Source of the DNA: Terriglobia bacterium
GTDB lineage: Bacteria; Acidobacteriota; Terriglobia; Bryobacterales; Bryobacteraceae
NCBI GenBank assembly: GCA_025363475.1
Contig: JANYDS010000095.1
Coordinates: 89,236-135,628 of the forward strand
DNA: 46,393 nt
Direction: 5' to 3'
The position numbers and the translations under genes were made by a program. Numbering within the stretch: position 1 is the first letter of the stretch; every line of letters begins with the position of its first letter. Below are positions 14,422 to 22,531 of this stretch, one piece after another. Under the pieces are notes generated by a model. That model did no database searches. It saw only the letters and a program-made list of their open reading frames with translations, and had not been told where the DNA came from.

Positions 14422-15285
14422 GTGACGCGCGGGATTGCAGTTGGCGTTTTGTTGGCAGCCTGTGCCAGTGCGCAGCAACAGCCTGCACCATTTGTTACGA
14501 AGCAGCTTTCGAAAGGTGTTTACTGGACCAGCGGCGGAGGCGGTAACAGCGGCATTATCATCGGCAGGAAAGGCGTCACGATTATTGATGCCAAGACTAC
14601 ATTGGATAGCGGCAACCAGTTGCTGGCCGAGGTTGCAAAGCTGACGCCGAAGCCGGTGATGAATGTGATCCTGACACATAGTGATGGCGACCATGTGAAC
14701 GGGCTGGCTGCGTTTCCAGGTGCTGTCACGGTGATTGCTCATGCGAACAACCGGAAGGAGCAGGAAGCGGCGATTCAGGGCGGTGGACGCGGTGCGCCTC
14801 CTGCCGATCATTTGCCGACGAAGCTCATCACGAAGGATAAAGAGACGCTGAGTCTTGATGGTGTGAAGTTCACGCTGCTGCACTGGGGCGTGGCGCATAC
14901 CAGTGGCGATCTGATTATTTTGCTGCCTGCGCAAAGGATAGTTTTCACTGGCGATATTATCGCTACACAGCGCCAGGACCCGATTATTCATGCGGAAAAG
15001 GGCGGGACATCGGAAGGGTGGATCAAGGCCACTACCGGGCTTGTGGGGCTTGATGCGACGACGTTTATTCCGGGTCATGGCGAGCCGCAGACGAAGGTTG
15101 ATATTCAGGCGCGGCTGAAGGCTACGGATGAGAAACGGACGAAGATTAAGGGTTTGATTGCGGAGGGCAAGACTCCGGATCAGATTCGGCTGGCGGTGGG
15201 AGATCCGGCTCCGGTGGCGGGTGGACGGGGGCCTGGTTTCGGCGGGCTGGTGGATATTGTGTATGCGGAGAGCTTGAAGAAGTAG
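14422..15285 (+). CDS. Secreted metallo-beta-lactamase-fold hydrolase
   Basis: GTG 14422 is chosen because GGGAGA lies about 6 nt upstream and a signal peptide (TRGIAVGVLLAACASAQQ) follows at once; a longer frame starts inside the transporter gene. The 287-residue product has the fold's metal motif as HSDGDH (86-91), in which the second His of HxHxDH is Asp, then HWGVAHTSGDLI, FTGDII and FIPGHGEPQ. It is most like periplasmic cyclase/lactamase-type hydrolases of unknown substrate. It starts one base after the transporter stop, so it is probably the last gene of the oxalate operon; a biochemical link to oxalate is not evident. Confidence 0.85.
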   Translation: MTRGIAVGVLLAACASAQQQPAPFVTKQLSKGVYWTSGGGGNSGIIIGRKGVTIIDAKTTLDSGNQLLAEVAKLTPKPVMNVILTHSDGDHVNGLAAFPGAVTVIAHANNRKEQEAAIQGGGRGAPPADHLPTKLITKDKETLSLDGVKFTLLHWGVAHTSGDLIILLPAQRIVFTGDIIATQRQDPIIHAEKGGTSEGWIKATTGLVGLDATTFIPGHGEPQTKVDIQARLKATDEKRTKIKGLIAEGKTPDQIRLAVGDPAPVAGGRGPGFGGLVDIVYAESLKK

Positions 15286-15315
15286 TTCCGCGCACTACTG
15301 GCGTCCCAACGATTT

Positions 15316-15489
15316 TTATTGTTCGGAATGTTCCAGCACTTCGAGACGGCGTTCGTGGATTTCGGCAATGCGGGCCAGCGCTCTGATGTTCTCCGAATCG
15401 GTTTCGCGGTCTTTGCATTGCAGTTGGGCAGTCATAACCAGACCTTCGCCCCTCTCGGTTAGCCGTTCGATGCGTTCGTCGATAGTCAT
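15316..15489 (-). CDS. Small coiled-coil protein, MTIDERIERLTER type
   Basis: From ATG 15489 the 57-residue product begins MTIDERIERLTERGEGL and ends IRALARIAEIHERRLEVLEH. Heptad-like Leu/Ile spacing suggests a short coiled coil. Small proteins with this exact kind of start and an AEIHERR..LE tail occur many times in Acidobacteriota; function unknown. A longer frame from 15606 adds an implausible N-terminus. Converges with the secreted hydrolase gene and diverges from the DUF104 gene. Confidence 0.6.
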   Translation of the reverse strand: MTIDERIERLTERGEGLVMTAQLQCKDRETDSENIRALARIAEIHERRLEVLEHSEQ

Positions 15490-15594
15490 GAGTCTCAGAA
15501 TAGCAAGCAATGTCCGGGCCCGATTTGTGCCCTGTCGACCGGATTTGCAGGATTCAAACACGTGGGTGCGCCAAGCGGTTAAACTGGTGCAGTG

Positions 15595-15861
15595 ATGCTC
15601 AGGCAAATTGAAGCAATCTACGAAGGCGGCGTGTTACGGCCGCTGGAACCAGTTGAACTGCCGGAATCCGAGCAAGTAACTCTAACGATTTCAATTTCGG
15701 CAAGGGGCGGCAGTAAGCGGGACTGGGCTGTAGTTGAGATGGCGCGAACTGAGACAGCCAGGCTCGCACGGATACCGATAATTGAAGAGGTCAGGGCGGC
15801 GCTGGCAGTGATACCCGGTTCTCTCTCAGCTGACCTGATTGCTGATCGCCGCGATTACTGA
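15595..15861 (+). CDS. DUF104/AF2212-type antitoxin
   Basis: An 88-residue protein whose N-terminus (RQIEAIYEGGVLRPLEPVELPESEQVTLTI) is the signature of the AF2212-like (DUF104) family, small beta-barrel antitoxins usually encoded just before a VapC/PIN toxin. The C-terminal region (RIPIIEEVRAALAVIPGSLSADLIADRRDY) would wrap the toxin. A GTG one codon upstream is an alternative start. The toxin partner directly downstream is only a remnant, so this antitoxin appears to be an orphan. Confidence 0.78.
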   Translation: MLRQIEAIYEGGVLRPLEPVELPESEQVTLTISISARGGSKRDWAVVEMARTETARLARIPIIEEVRAALAVIPGSLSADLIADRRDY

Positions 15862-15867
15862 CCAGGG

Positions 15868-16002
15868 CACTACTTCTTCGATACCAGCGCGGTTCTGAAG
15901 TACTATCACGCCGAAGCTGGTTCGCCCCGTGTTCGCTTAGCGAAACTCCTGATTCTCTTCAGGAAACGCCGGTCCAAATTACGCATCGACATCGATGTTT
16001 AG
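15868..16002 (+). pseudogene. Truncated PIN-domain toxin
   Basis: Reading from 15868 gives HYFFDTSAVLKYYHAEAGSPRV, the N-terminal signature of PIN toxins (YFFDTSAL.KYY..E.G) with the first catalytic Asp. After RV the similarity ends in a basic tail and TAG at 16000-16002; about 100 residues with the other acidic residues are missing. The start is also lost: CTGACCAGGGCAC would need one G fewer to give a T-R-H-Y start in frame. It follows the DUF104 antitoxin by 6 bp. Remnant, not functional. Confidence 0.72.
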
Positions 16003-16009
16003 TTGAACC

Positions 16010-16045
16010 GAAAGAGGAGGGCAGATAAGCGGTCTGTCCTCTTTC
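16010..16045. terminator. Long imperfect hairpin between convergent genes
   Basis: Arms GAAAGAGGA (16010-16018) and TCCTCTTTC (16037-16045) pair perfectly. An inner CAGA/TCTG stem follows after a 3-nt bulge, with a 7-nt loop. It lies between the truncated PIN gene and the convergent lipoprotein gene, where a bidirectional terminator would be expected, but there is no adjoining T run on either strand. Confidence 0.4.
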
Positions 16046-16100
16046 TCAGTGCTGATGTTAGCAATTTTTCGGTAGAGGGTGCCAGTGTCTGGTCGAAAGC

Positions 16101-16373
16101 CTAACGCTTCTGTTCGGGCTTTTCTTTTTCTTCCGGATCGCCTGGCATACGGTTGCCGTCGCGCGCATATTTCTGTTCCGTGGAACTTCCCAGCGCGGGA
16201 GAATTGGCATCCTTCGGCTCACCTTTCGGGTAGCCCGACGACGACACACCGGTCATGGTCTGCTGCTTGCTCCCGCCATCGGGTCCTGTAGTACTTGTTC
16301 CGCATCCCGCAAGAACACCCGCCGCGATGAGAGCGGCTGCAACTGTGAGTTTCCGAAGCATGTTTGTTATCAT
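16101..16373 (-). CDS. Small lipoprotein
   Basis: A short secreted lipoprotein. The sequence LRKLTVAAALIAAGVLAGCG is a lipoprotein signal peptide with lipobox VLAGC, so the mature protein is Cys-anchored in a membrane. The mature part, about 65 residues, is hydrophilic and rich in Gly, Ser, Pro, Lys and Glu (ending DPEEKEKPEQKR) and is probably disordered. Two ATGs are possible (16373 and 16361); neither has a clear ribosome binding site, and the shorter gives the more typical signal peptide. It diverges from nrdJ. Function unknown. Confidence 0.7.
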   Translation of the reverse strand: MITNMLRKLTVAAALIAAGVLAGCGTSTTGPDGGSKQQTMTGVSSSGYPKGEPKDANSPALGSSTEQKYARDGNRMPGDPEEKEKPEQKR

Positions 16374-16435
16374 CACTGAACACAAATGTAGTTGGCAATG
16401 GCTGGAACAAACATACAACATATGGAAAAAAAAGC

Positions 16436-16463
16436 TTGACTGCCACTACCAGTAGGGTTCAAT
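16436..16463 (+). promoter_or_regulatory. Putative sigma-70-type promoter of nrdJ
   Basis: TTGACT at 16436-16441 (five of six to the -35 consensus) is followed after 16 bp by TTCAAT at 16458-16463 (four of six to the -10). It is about 57 bp upstream of the nrdJ ATG, and AGGAG at 16506-16510 supplies the ribosome binding site. No NrdR box was convincing. Confidence 0.35.
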
Positions 16464-16520
16464 ATTGCAGGTGCGACGCCAATCGACTGTTCGCAAAGAG
16501 TACCCAGGAGTTTCCCGCCC

Positions 16521-19355
16521 ATGTCAAAATCAGCTATTGCAAATGCGACAATAAATGAGTTGCAACCACAAACCTTAACCCAAGGCACCGGTGCAGGTGT
16601 CAGTTTTGAACGCTATTTTACGGCCCGTCTCGAAGCGGGCAAGACGCCTTATGACGAAGTCCAGTGGGAGACGCGTAACGCGACCATTGGCAACGATAAA
16701 GGTGCTGTGATTTTTGAACAGCGCGATATTGAGGTACCGGCAGACTGGTCACAGACCGCCACCAATATCGTCGCCAGCAAGTATTTTCATGGCAAACCTG
16801 GCTCGCCCGAGCGCGAACGCAGCGTGGGCGAACTGGTGCATCGCGTTGTCGACACCATTGCCAACTGGGGTTTGAAAGACGGTTACTTCGCGACGAAGGT
16901 GGATGGCGAAAACTTCCGCGATGAACTGGCACACATGATGCTGCATCAGAAAGCAGCGTTCAATTCGCCGGTCTGGTTCAACGTCGGGGTGAAGGAATCG
17001 CGCGGCTATGGTTGGTTCTATGATGCCCAGACGGACGCGTCCAAAAAACTGACGAACGAAGCCAAGCCGCAGTGTTCGGCCTGCTTTATCGTGTCAGTAA
17101 AAGATTCGCTGGAATCCATTCTGGATCTGGCGAAGACAGAAGGCATGCTGTTCAAGTGGGGTTCAGGCACAGGCTCCAACCTTTCTCCGCTGCGGGAAGA
17201 AGACGCGATTCTTTCAGGTGGCGGCCGTGCGAGTGGTCCGCTCTCTTTCATGAAGGGTTTTGATGCGTTCGCGGGTGTGATCAAGTCAGGCGGCAAGACG
17301 CGACGCGCCGCGAAGATGGTGATTTTGAACGTTGACCATCCGGACGTTGAGCGCTTTATCTGGTGCAAGGCGAAAGAAGAAAAGAAAGCCCACACGCTGA
17401 TTGAAGCGGGCTATGATTCTTCGCTTGACGGCGATGCTTACAGCTCCATCTTCTTCCAGAACGCGAACAATTCCGTTCGCGCCACGGATGAGTTCATGCA
17501 GGCTGTTGTAGAAGACCGGGACTTCTGGACGAAGGCAGTGGGGTCCGGCGAGAAGAAAGACCGGGTGCGGGCACGCGACCTGATGAAGCAGATTGCCGAT
17601 GCCACGTGGCAGTGCGGTGACCCGGGGATGCAGTTTGATACCACGATCAACCGGTGGCATCCGTGCCCGAATACGTCGCGGATCAATGCGTCGAACCCAT
17701 GTTCGGAGTACATGTTCCTTGATGATTCGGCCTGCAATCTTTCCTCGCTGAACCTGATGAAGTTTGTGGGGCCAGACGGGCAGTTTGATGTGGAAGCGTT
17801 CCGCCATGGCGTGGACACGCTGATTATGGCGCAGGAAATACTGGTGGATAACGCGGCTTACCCGACGGAAAAGATTGCGGGCAACTCGCATGACTACCGC
17901 CCGCTGGGGCTTGGCTTCGCTAATCTGGGTGCGCTGCTGATGTCATTCGGGATTCCTTATGACAGCGACCGCGGTCGCGATTACGCTGGTGCTATTTCGG
18001 CTGTGATGTGTGGTCAGGCGTATCTCACCAGTGCGCGCATTGCGGAATCCACCGGGCCGTTCCCTGGTTTCGCGAAGAATGCGGAACCGTTTCTGGATGT
18101 GATTAAGATGCACCGCGACGCGGTCAACCACATCAACCATCGCAATATTCCGGCAGGCATGTTCAGCGCAGCGAAGAAAGCGTGGGAAGACGCCTTCAAT
18201 CTGGGTGCTGTGGCAGGTTACCGCAACGGCCAGATGACCGTGATTGCGCCCACAGGCACCATCGGCTTCATGATGGATTGCGATACCACCGGGATTGAGC
18301 CGGATCTGGCGCTGGTGAAGTACAAGAAGCTGGTGGGTGGCGGTGTCATTAAGATTGTCAACAACACCGTGCCTGCCGCGCTGATCAAGCTGGGCTATTC
18401 ACCGGAGCAGGTGGAGGCCACTGTCAGCCACATTGATTCCACAGGCACCATTGAAGGCGCGCCGCATCTGAAGAATGAACATCTGCCGGTGTTTGACTGC
18501 AGTTTCCGGCCGCAGAATGGCACGCGCAGCATTCACTATATGGGTCACCTGAAGATGATGGGCGCGGTTCAGCCCTACGTTTCGGGCGCGATCTCGAAAA
18601 CGATCAACATGCCGGAAGAGTGCACGGTTGAGGATGTGATGGATGCCTATATCGAAAGCTGGCGTCTGGGTCTGAAATCGGTTGCGATTTACCGCAATAA
18701 CTCCAAGAAGGTGCAGCCGATGAGCACCGGGGCGGGCAAGACTGCCGAGAAGAAGGCGTTGTCCGCAGCGAGTGCGAAAGAAATTGCGGCGGTTGTGACG
18801 GAGAAGGTGGTTTACCGGCCGGTGCGGCGGAAGCTGCCGGATGAACGGCAATCGATCACCCATAAGTTCACGATTGGCGGGCATGAGGGTTACATCACGG
18901 TCGGGATGTTTGAAGACGGGACGCCGGGTGAGATTTTCATTACGATGGCGAAGGAAGGGTCCACTATTTCAGGTTTGATGGACAGCTTTTCGACGTCGAT
19001 CAGCTATTGCCTGCAGTATGGCGTGCCGCTTAAGTTCCTTGTGGATAAGTTTGGGCATGTGCGGTTTGAGCCGAGTGGCTGGACGGGCAACCAGAATATT
19101 CCGTATGCGAAGTCGATTCCGGATTATATTTTTCGGTGGCTGGCGACGAAGTTCCTGGGGGCTGAATACGCCAGCAATGAGGCGGGGAATCCGATGGTGC
19201 TGCGGCCTACGGAGACGAATCCGCAGGAATCGCTGCCGTTCCTGGCCTCGGTGGCGAGTGATGCGCCGATGTGTGCGGAATGTGGCGGGATGATGACGCG
19301 CAATGGCAGTTGTTACAAATGCGAGAACTGCGGCGGGACGAGCGGCTGTAGTTAA
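16521..19355 (+). CDS. nrdJ: Vitamin B12-dependent ribonucleotide reductase (class II)
   Basis: Reduces ribonucleotides to deoxyribonucleotides using adenosylcobalamin; works with or without oxygen. The 944-residue length fits the large NrdJ type. Key segments: AAFNSPVWFNVG, CSACFIVSVKDSLESIL, FKWGSGTGSNLSPLRE, the active-site NPCSE at 392-396 (Cys394, Glu396) followed by CNLSSLNL, and VIAPTGTIGFMMDCDTTGIEPD. The C-terminus carries a Cys-rich tail, CAECGGMMTRNGSCYKCENCGG, with zinc-ribbon spacing and the likely redox-shuttle Cys. It starts with AGGAG 10 nt upstream. Its stop TAA shares TTAA with the stop of the convergent gene. With metH it makes the cell B12-dependent for two core steps. Confidence 0.97.
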   Translation: MSKSAIANATINELQPQTLTQGTGAGVSFERYFTARLEAGKTPYDEVQWETRNATIGNDKGAVIFEQRDIEVPADWSQTATNIVASKYFHGKPGSPERERSVGELVHRVVDTIANWGLKDGYFATKVDGENFRDELAHMMLHQKAAFNSPVWFNVGVKESRGYGWFYDAQTDASKKLTNEAKPQCSACFIVSVKDSLESILDLAKTEGMLFKWGSGTGSNLSPLREEDAILSGGGRASGPLSFMKGFDAFAGVIKSGGKTRRAAKMVILNVDHPDVERFIWCKAKEEKKAHTLIEAGYDSSLDGDAYSSIFFQNANNSVRATDEFMQAVVEDRDFWTKAVGSGEKKDRVRARDLMKQIADATWQCGDPGMQFDTTINRWHPCPNTSRINASNPCSEYMFLDDSACNLSSLNLMKFVGPDGQFDVEAFRHGVDTLIMAQEILVDNAAYPTEKIAGNSHDYRPLGLGFANLGALLMSFGIPYDSDRGRDYAGAISAVMCGQAYLTSARIAESTGPFPGFAKNAEPFLDVIKMHRDAVNHINHRNIPAGMFSAAKKAWEDAFNLGAVAGYRNGQMTVIAPTGTIGFMMDCDTTGIEPDLALVKYKKLVGGGVIKIVNNTVPAALIKLGYSPEQVEATVSHIDSTGTIEGAPHLKNEHLPVFDCSFRPQNGTRSIHYMGHLKMMGAVQPYVSGAISKTINMPEECTVEDVMDAYIESWRLGLKSVAIYRNNSKKVQPMSTGAGKTAEKKALSAASAKEIAAVVTEKVVYRPVRRKLPDERQSITHKFTIGGHEGYITVGMFEDGTPGEIFITMAKEGSTISGLMDSFSTSISYCLQYGVPLKFLVDKFGHVRFEPSGWTGNQNIPYAKSIPDYIFRWLATKFLGAEYASNEAGNPMVLRPTETNPQESLPFLASVASDAPMCAECGGMMTRNGSCYKCENCGGTSGCS

Positions 19356-20359
19356 ACGCGGGCAGCCAAGGTACCGAATTGCGCGGTTTTGGCGGCTAGT
19401 TCCACTTTAGCCGCCACATATTCAGAGGTCAGGCGGGCAATTAGAGTTGCTGCCGGGGGTACGTCGTGCACTGCCCCGATGCCCTGGCCGCAGCCCCAGA
19501 TGTCGCGCCAGGCTTTGAATTCGGAACTGCCGCCGGAACCGAAATTCATCTTCGAGGGTTCGCTTGGCGGCAGGTTTTCCAGATCGAGCCCGGCCTTGAC
19601 CAGCGAAGGCTTGAGGTAATTTCCGGGTACTCCGGTGAAGAGATTCGTGTAGACGATATCTTCGCCGGTTGAATCGACAATCATTTGTTTGTAGGCTTCC
19701 GCCGCATTGGCCTCGTGAGTGGCGATAAAGGCTGAGCCGATGTAGGCCAGATCGGCACCCATGGCGAGGGCGGCAAGGATTGCGCGGCCTGTGGCGATTG
19801 AACCGGAGAGTGCTACTGGTCCGTTAAACCATTCACGGATCTCCTGAATCAGCGCAAATGGAGACAGCGTACCCGCGTGACCGCCAGCTCCTGCCGCCAC
19901 CAGGATCAGGCCATCGGCGCCCTTTTCAATTGCTTTGTGGGCATAGCGGTTGGTAATCACGTCATGCAGCGTAATGCCCCCGTAGCTGTGGATTCCAAGA
20001 TTCACGTCTTCGCGTGCGCCTAGCGACGTGATGATGATGGGAGCTTTCCATTTGATGCAAAGCGCGAGATCCTCTTCGAGTCGTACGTTGCTCTTGTGGA
20101 CAATCAGGTTCACCGCATAGGGTGCGGAAGGCTGGTCCGGATTCGCCTGATCCCAGGCGGCCAGTTCTTCCGTGATGCGGTGCAGCCATTCGTCCAGAAC
20201 TGACACCGGCCTCGCGTTCAGAGACGGAAACGCCCCTGTGACACCAGCCTTACACTGCGCGATCACCAGATCAGGATTGGAAATGACAAACAGGGGCGAG
20301 CCGATTACGGGTATACGCAAACGTCCGGCGAAAACAGAAGGCAAGCTCATCTGTTGCAT
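19352..20359 (-). CDS. Nitronate monooxygenase / 2-nitropropane dioxygenase-like FMN protein
   Basis: A 335-residue TIM-barrel flavoprotein of the NPD family, which oxidises alkyl nitronates; several members are instead FMN-dependent oxidoreductases of unknown substrate. Seen: the N-terminal IPVIGSPLFVISNPDLVIAQCKAGVTGAFPSL, the FMN/phosphate loops LVAAGAGGHAGTLSPFAL (with the conserved His) and VALSGSIATGRAILAALAMGADLAYIGSAFIATHEA. The C-terminus contains WRDIWGCGQGIGAV. The start may be Met4 (20350). It is the last gene of the long minus-strand cluster and overlaps the nrdJ stop by 4 bp on the opposite strand. Confidence 0.85.
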   Translation of the reverse strand: MQQMSLPSVFAGRLRIPVIGSPLFVISNPDLVIAQCKAGVTGAFPSLNARPVSVLDEWLHRITEELAAWDQANPDQPSAPYAVNLIVHKSNVRLEEDLALCIKWKAPIIITSLGAREDVNLGIHSYGGITLHDVITNRYAHKAIEKGADGLILVAAGAGGHAGTLSPFALIQEIREWFNGPVALSGSIATGRAILAALAMGADLAYIGSAFIATHEANAAEAYKQMIVDSTGEDIVYTNLFTGVPGNYLKPSLVKAGLDLENLPPSEPSKMNFGSGGSSEFKAWRDIWGCGQGIGAVHDVPPAATLIARLTSEYVAAKVELAAKTAQFGTLAARV

Positions 20360-20398
20360 TCTATCCGGCGAGCTTGCGCCCGGAGCTTCGCGGGCCGG

Positions 20399-20494
20399 CT
20401 AACGGGCTTCGCGCCGATATAGCCACCAGTCTGAAAGGCCGAGAACCAGAAGATAGCCGCCGTATAAGCCGCCCGCGACGAACAGAAGAGTCAT
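20399..20494 (-). CDS. Possible 31-residue membrane microprotein
   Basis: ATG at 20494 to TAG at 20399-20401 encodes MTLLFVAGGLYGGYLLVLGL followed by SDWWLYRREAR: one transmembrane segment and a Trp/Arg-rich end that fits the positive-inside rule. It lies 31 bp after the MFS transporter stop and 39 bp before the nitronate monooxygenase start, on the same strand, so it would be in their operon. No clear ribosome binding site. Its composition, rather than length, makes it believable; it may be a subunit or regulator of the transporter. Confidence 0.4.
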   Translation of the reverse strand: MTLLFVAGGLYGGYLLVLGLSDWWLYRREAR

Positions 20495-20525
20495 GCTGGC
20501 TTATCGGCACAAACCGCATTTTTAT

Positions 20526-21689
20526 TTAGCCTTCGCGCACGAACATCAGACCAAGGGCCCCGAGCAGGGGTCCGGCTGCGAGTGTAAGGAAGGCCGCATG
20601 GAACGAGTGTGTCTGTTGGTAAACCGCGCCCACCGCTACGGGGACAATAACGCTGCCCAGTTGCCAGAATGCATTGGTGACGCCCGCGGAGCTGCCTGCT
20701 CGACTTACACCAGCCGTTTCGGTCACCATGGCTCCCAGCAGCGGGCTGTAGGCGAACGCTGTCACACCCAGTACGGGGGCGAGAATGCGGAACTGCAGTG
20801 TCGTTTCGAGGGTGCCAAAAATCAGCAGCGCAACAACGAAAGACAGCAGGCAGACAATCACAGGGATTTTGCGGATGCCTCCGAGACGGTCTGACAGCAG
20901 CCCGATGAGCGGTTTGGAAATAATGGCACCGGTGCCGAACATGGCCACGATCATGCCTGCTTCGATGGAGGAAAAGTGCCGTCCGCGAACCATCAGCGTG
21001 CTGGCCCAGAAGGCAAAACCCCAGGTTCCCCACATGGCGCCGAAGCCAGAAATAGCTTCCAGTACCAGGTTGCGGTCATGGAAAAGATCCATCACATCGG
21101 CGAGTTGAAAACCGGATTCGGCGCGGCCCCCCGGATTATCGCGGACTGCGATAAAACAAAGCACCGCACCGACCAGGGTGACACCGCCGAGCACGTGATA
21201 GACCCCGCTCCAGTGAAGGCTGGCCAGCAGCCGGGGGATGAAGAGGTTGGTGACCACGACGCCGAGCGAGGTGGCCGTCATGAAGATTCCCATGGCGGTG
21301 CCACGGTCTTTGCGTTCAAACCAGACGGCGATCAGCTTGACGCCGGTGGCGTAGTCCGTGCCCGCAAACAGACCCATAAGGGCCTGGATGACCAGGCCGC
21401 CTGTGACGGACGAAACGAAGCCAAAGAGAAATGTAGAGACACCCAGACCGCTCAGCGCCAGGGTCAGCATGAGGCGGGGACCTATGCTGTCGCTGGCGAT
21501 TCCGCCGAACAGGTTTGAGAGTACGTACCCTGAATAAAACGCCGTGACGAAGACACCGAGGGCAACCAGTGGAAGTCCCAGATCGCGACCTGCGGAGCTG
21601 GCTACGCTGGACCAGGCGAGGCGATCGACGAAGCTCAGCACCAGGGCGAGCCAGGCGAGGGCGAGTATGAGCCAGCGCTGAGGAAACAA
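20526..21689 (-). CDS. MFS transporter (organic anion symporter-like)
   Basis: A 387-residue integral membrane protein with about 12 hydrophobic segments. The family features are DRLAWSSVASSAGRDLGL at the first loop, GGIASDSIGPRLML (the loop 2-3 motif) and GLLSDRLGGIRKIPV in the second half. These resemble the anion:cation symporter branch that imports sugar acids and aromatic acids; the actual substrate is unknown. The frame starts with TTG at 21689, 3 bp after the dienelactone hydrolase stop, which indicates one operon. Adjacent hydrolase and monooxygenase genes suggest a catabolic role. Confidence 0.85.
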   Translation of the reverse strand: MFPQRWLILALAWLALVLSFVDRLAWSSVASSAGRDLGLPLVALGVFVTAFYSGYVLSNLFGGIASDSIGPRLMLTLALSGLGVSTFLFGFVSSVTGGLVIQALMGLFAGTDYATGVKLIAVWFERKDRGTAMGIFMTATSLGVVVTNLFIPRLLASLHWSGVYHVLGGVTLVGAVLCFIAVRDNPGGRAESGFQLADVMDLFHDRNLVLEAISGFGAMWGTWGFAFWASTLMVRGRHFSSIEAGMIVAMFGTGAIISKPLIGLLSDRLGGIRKIPVIVCLLSFVVALLIFGTLETTLQFRILAPVLGVTAFAYSPLLGAMVTETAGVSRAGSSAGVTNAFWQLGSVIVPVAVGAVYQQTHSFHAAFLTLAAGPLLGALGLMFVREG

Positions 21690-21692
21690 ACG

Positions 21693-22454
21693 TTAACCGA
21701 GCGCCGCGCGGTAGAGCGCGACGAGTTTGTTGTAGGAATGTTGGGCGTCCGGTGCGCTGAAGATGGGGGCGCCGTTTTGCAGCGGCATGTCGCGCATACA
21801 CCAGCCGTGGAGAGCGGGAATCAGTTCCACTTCCGCGGCTACACTGGCCGCCGCAAATGCTTCCCTGAGAGTACCTTTGGCTTCGGGCTGTTTTTCGTCA
21901 TCGTTGGCTGCGATACCGACGTAAACGTGAGCTTGTAGCGTGGGGATGAGCAGATGAGGACTGGCTGGTTTATCCGTTACGAGGCCGCCTCCATGGAAAG
22001 ATGCGACTGCGGCGAAGCGGTCGGGCAACGAGGCACCGGTCCGGAAGGCGAGCGCGCCGCCCATGCAGTAGCCGTGAGTGCCGAGTTTCCTGGCGTGATC
22101 GACCTCTGGCCGGGCGTCGAGAAACGCCACGTATGCGGAGGTATCGCTTTCGGCTGCACCCTCGGCGCTCACTGTTCCAATCAGGGCATAGAGGCGGGTG
22201 ACCATGTCTTTATTTGTGAAATCGATGGGTGCATCCATTACCGGCGCTTTCGCTGCGCGGTAGAACGGATTGGGTACGAGGACGGAGTAACCTTCAGCCG
22301 CCAGACTGCTTGCGATTTCGCGGATTACGGGCCGGAGTCCGAAGCCATCTGGCCAGAACAGAATTCCTGGGTGCTTGCCTGTTTTCGGGTGGAAGTATGC
22401 GGCATCGCAGTTGCCTTCCGGTGTTGTGATTGCGACTTCTGATTCGATGATCAA
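21693..22454 (-). CDS. Dienelactone hydrolase family protein
   Basis: A 253-residue alpha/beta hydrolase. The nucleophile elbow is GTHGYCMGGALAFR, with Cys in place of Ser as in dienelactone hydrolases; Asp and His candidates are NDDEKQP and LHGWCMRD. The N-terminus (SEVAITTPEGNCDAAYFHP, then ILFWPDGFGL) fits the family, and no signal peptide is present. Dienelactone hydrolases open lactones formed during ring cleavage of aromatics, but many act on other esters. It lies 77 bp downstream of the quinoprotein gene and 3 bp upstream of the MFS gene. Confidence 0.88.
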   Translation of the reverse strand: MIIESEVAITTPEGNCDAAYFHPKTGKHPGILFWPDGFGLRPVIREIASSLAAEGYSVLVPNPFYRAAKAPVMDAPIDFTNKDMVTRLYALIGTVSAEGAAESDTSAYVAFLDARPEVDHARKLGTHGYCMGGALAFRTGASLPDRFAAVASFHGGGLVTDKPASPHLLIPTLQAHVYVGIAANDDEKQPEAKGTLREAFAAASVAAEVELIPALHGWCMRDMPLQNGAPIFSAPDAQHSYNKLVALYRAALG

Positions 22455-22531
22455 CTCTAGAGTTTATCTCCCTGGTTAGCCTCGGAACCGGACGGGGGCG
22501 TCTGGCGCGGGCCGGGGTGCCACGCCCTCCA

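Noticed and set aside
16436-16460. GCCACT near a promoter-like stretch upstream of nrdJ, considered as a cobalamin riboswitch B12 box
   Set aside because: Only a fragment of the box matches, and no surrounding helices of a cobalamin aptamer could be drawn in the 150-bp gap.
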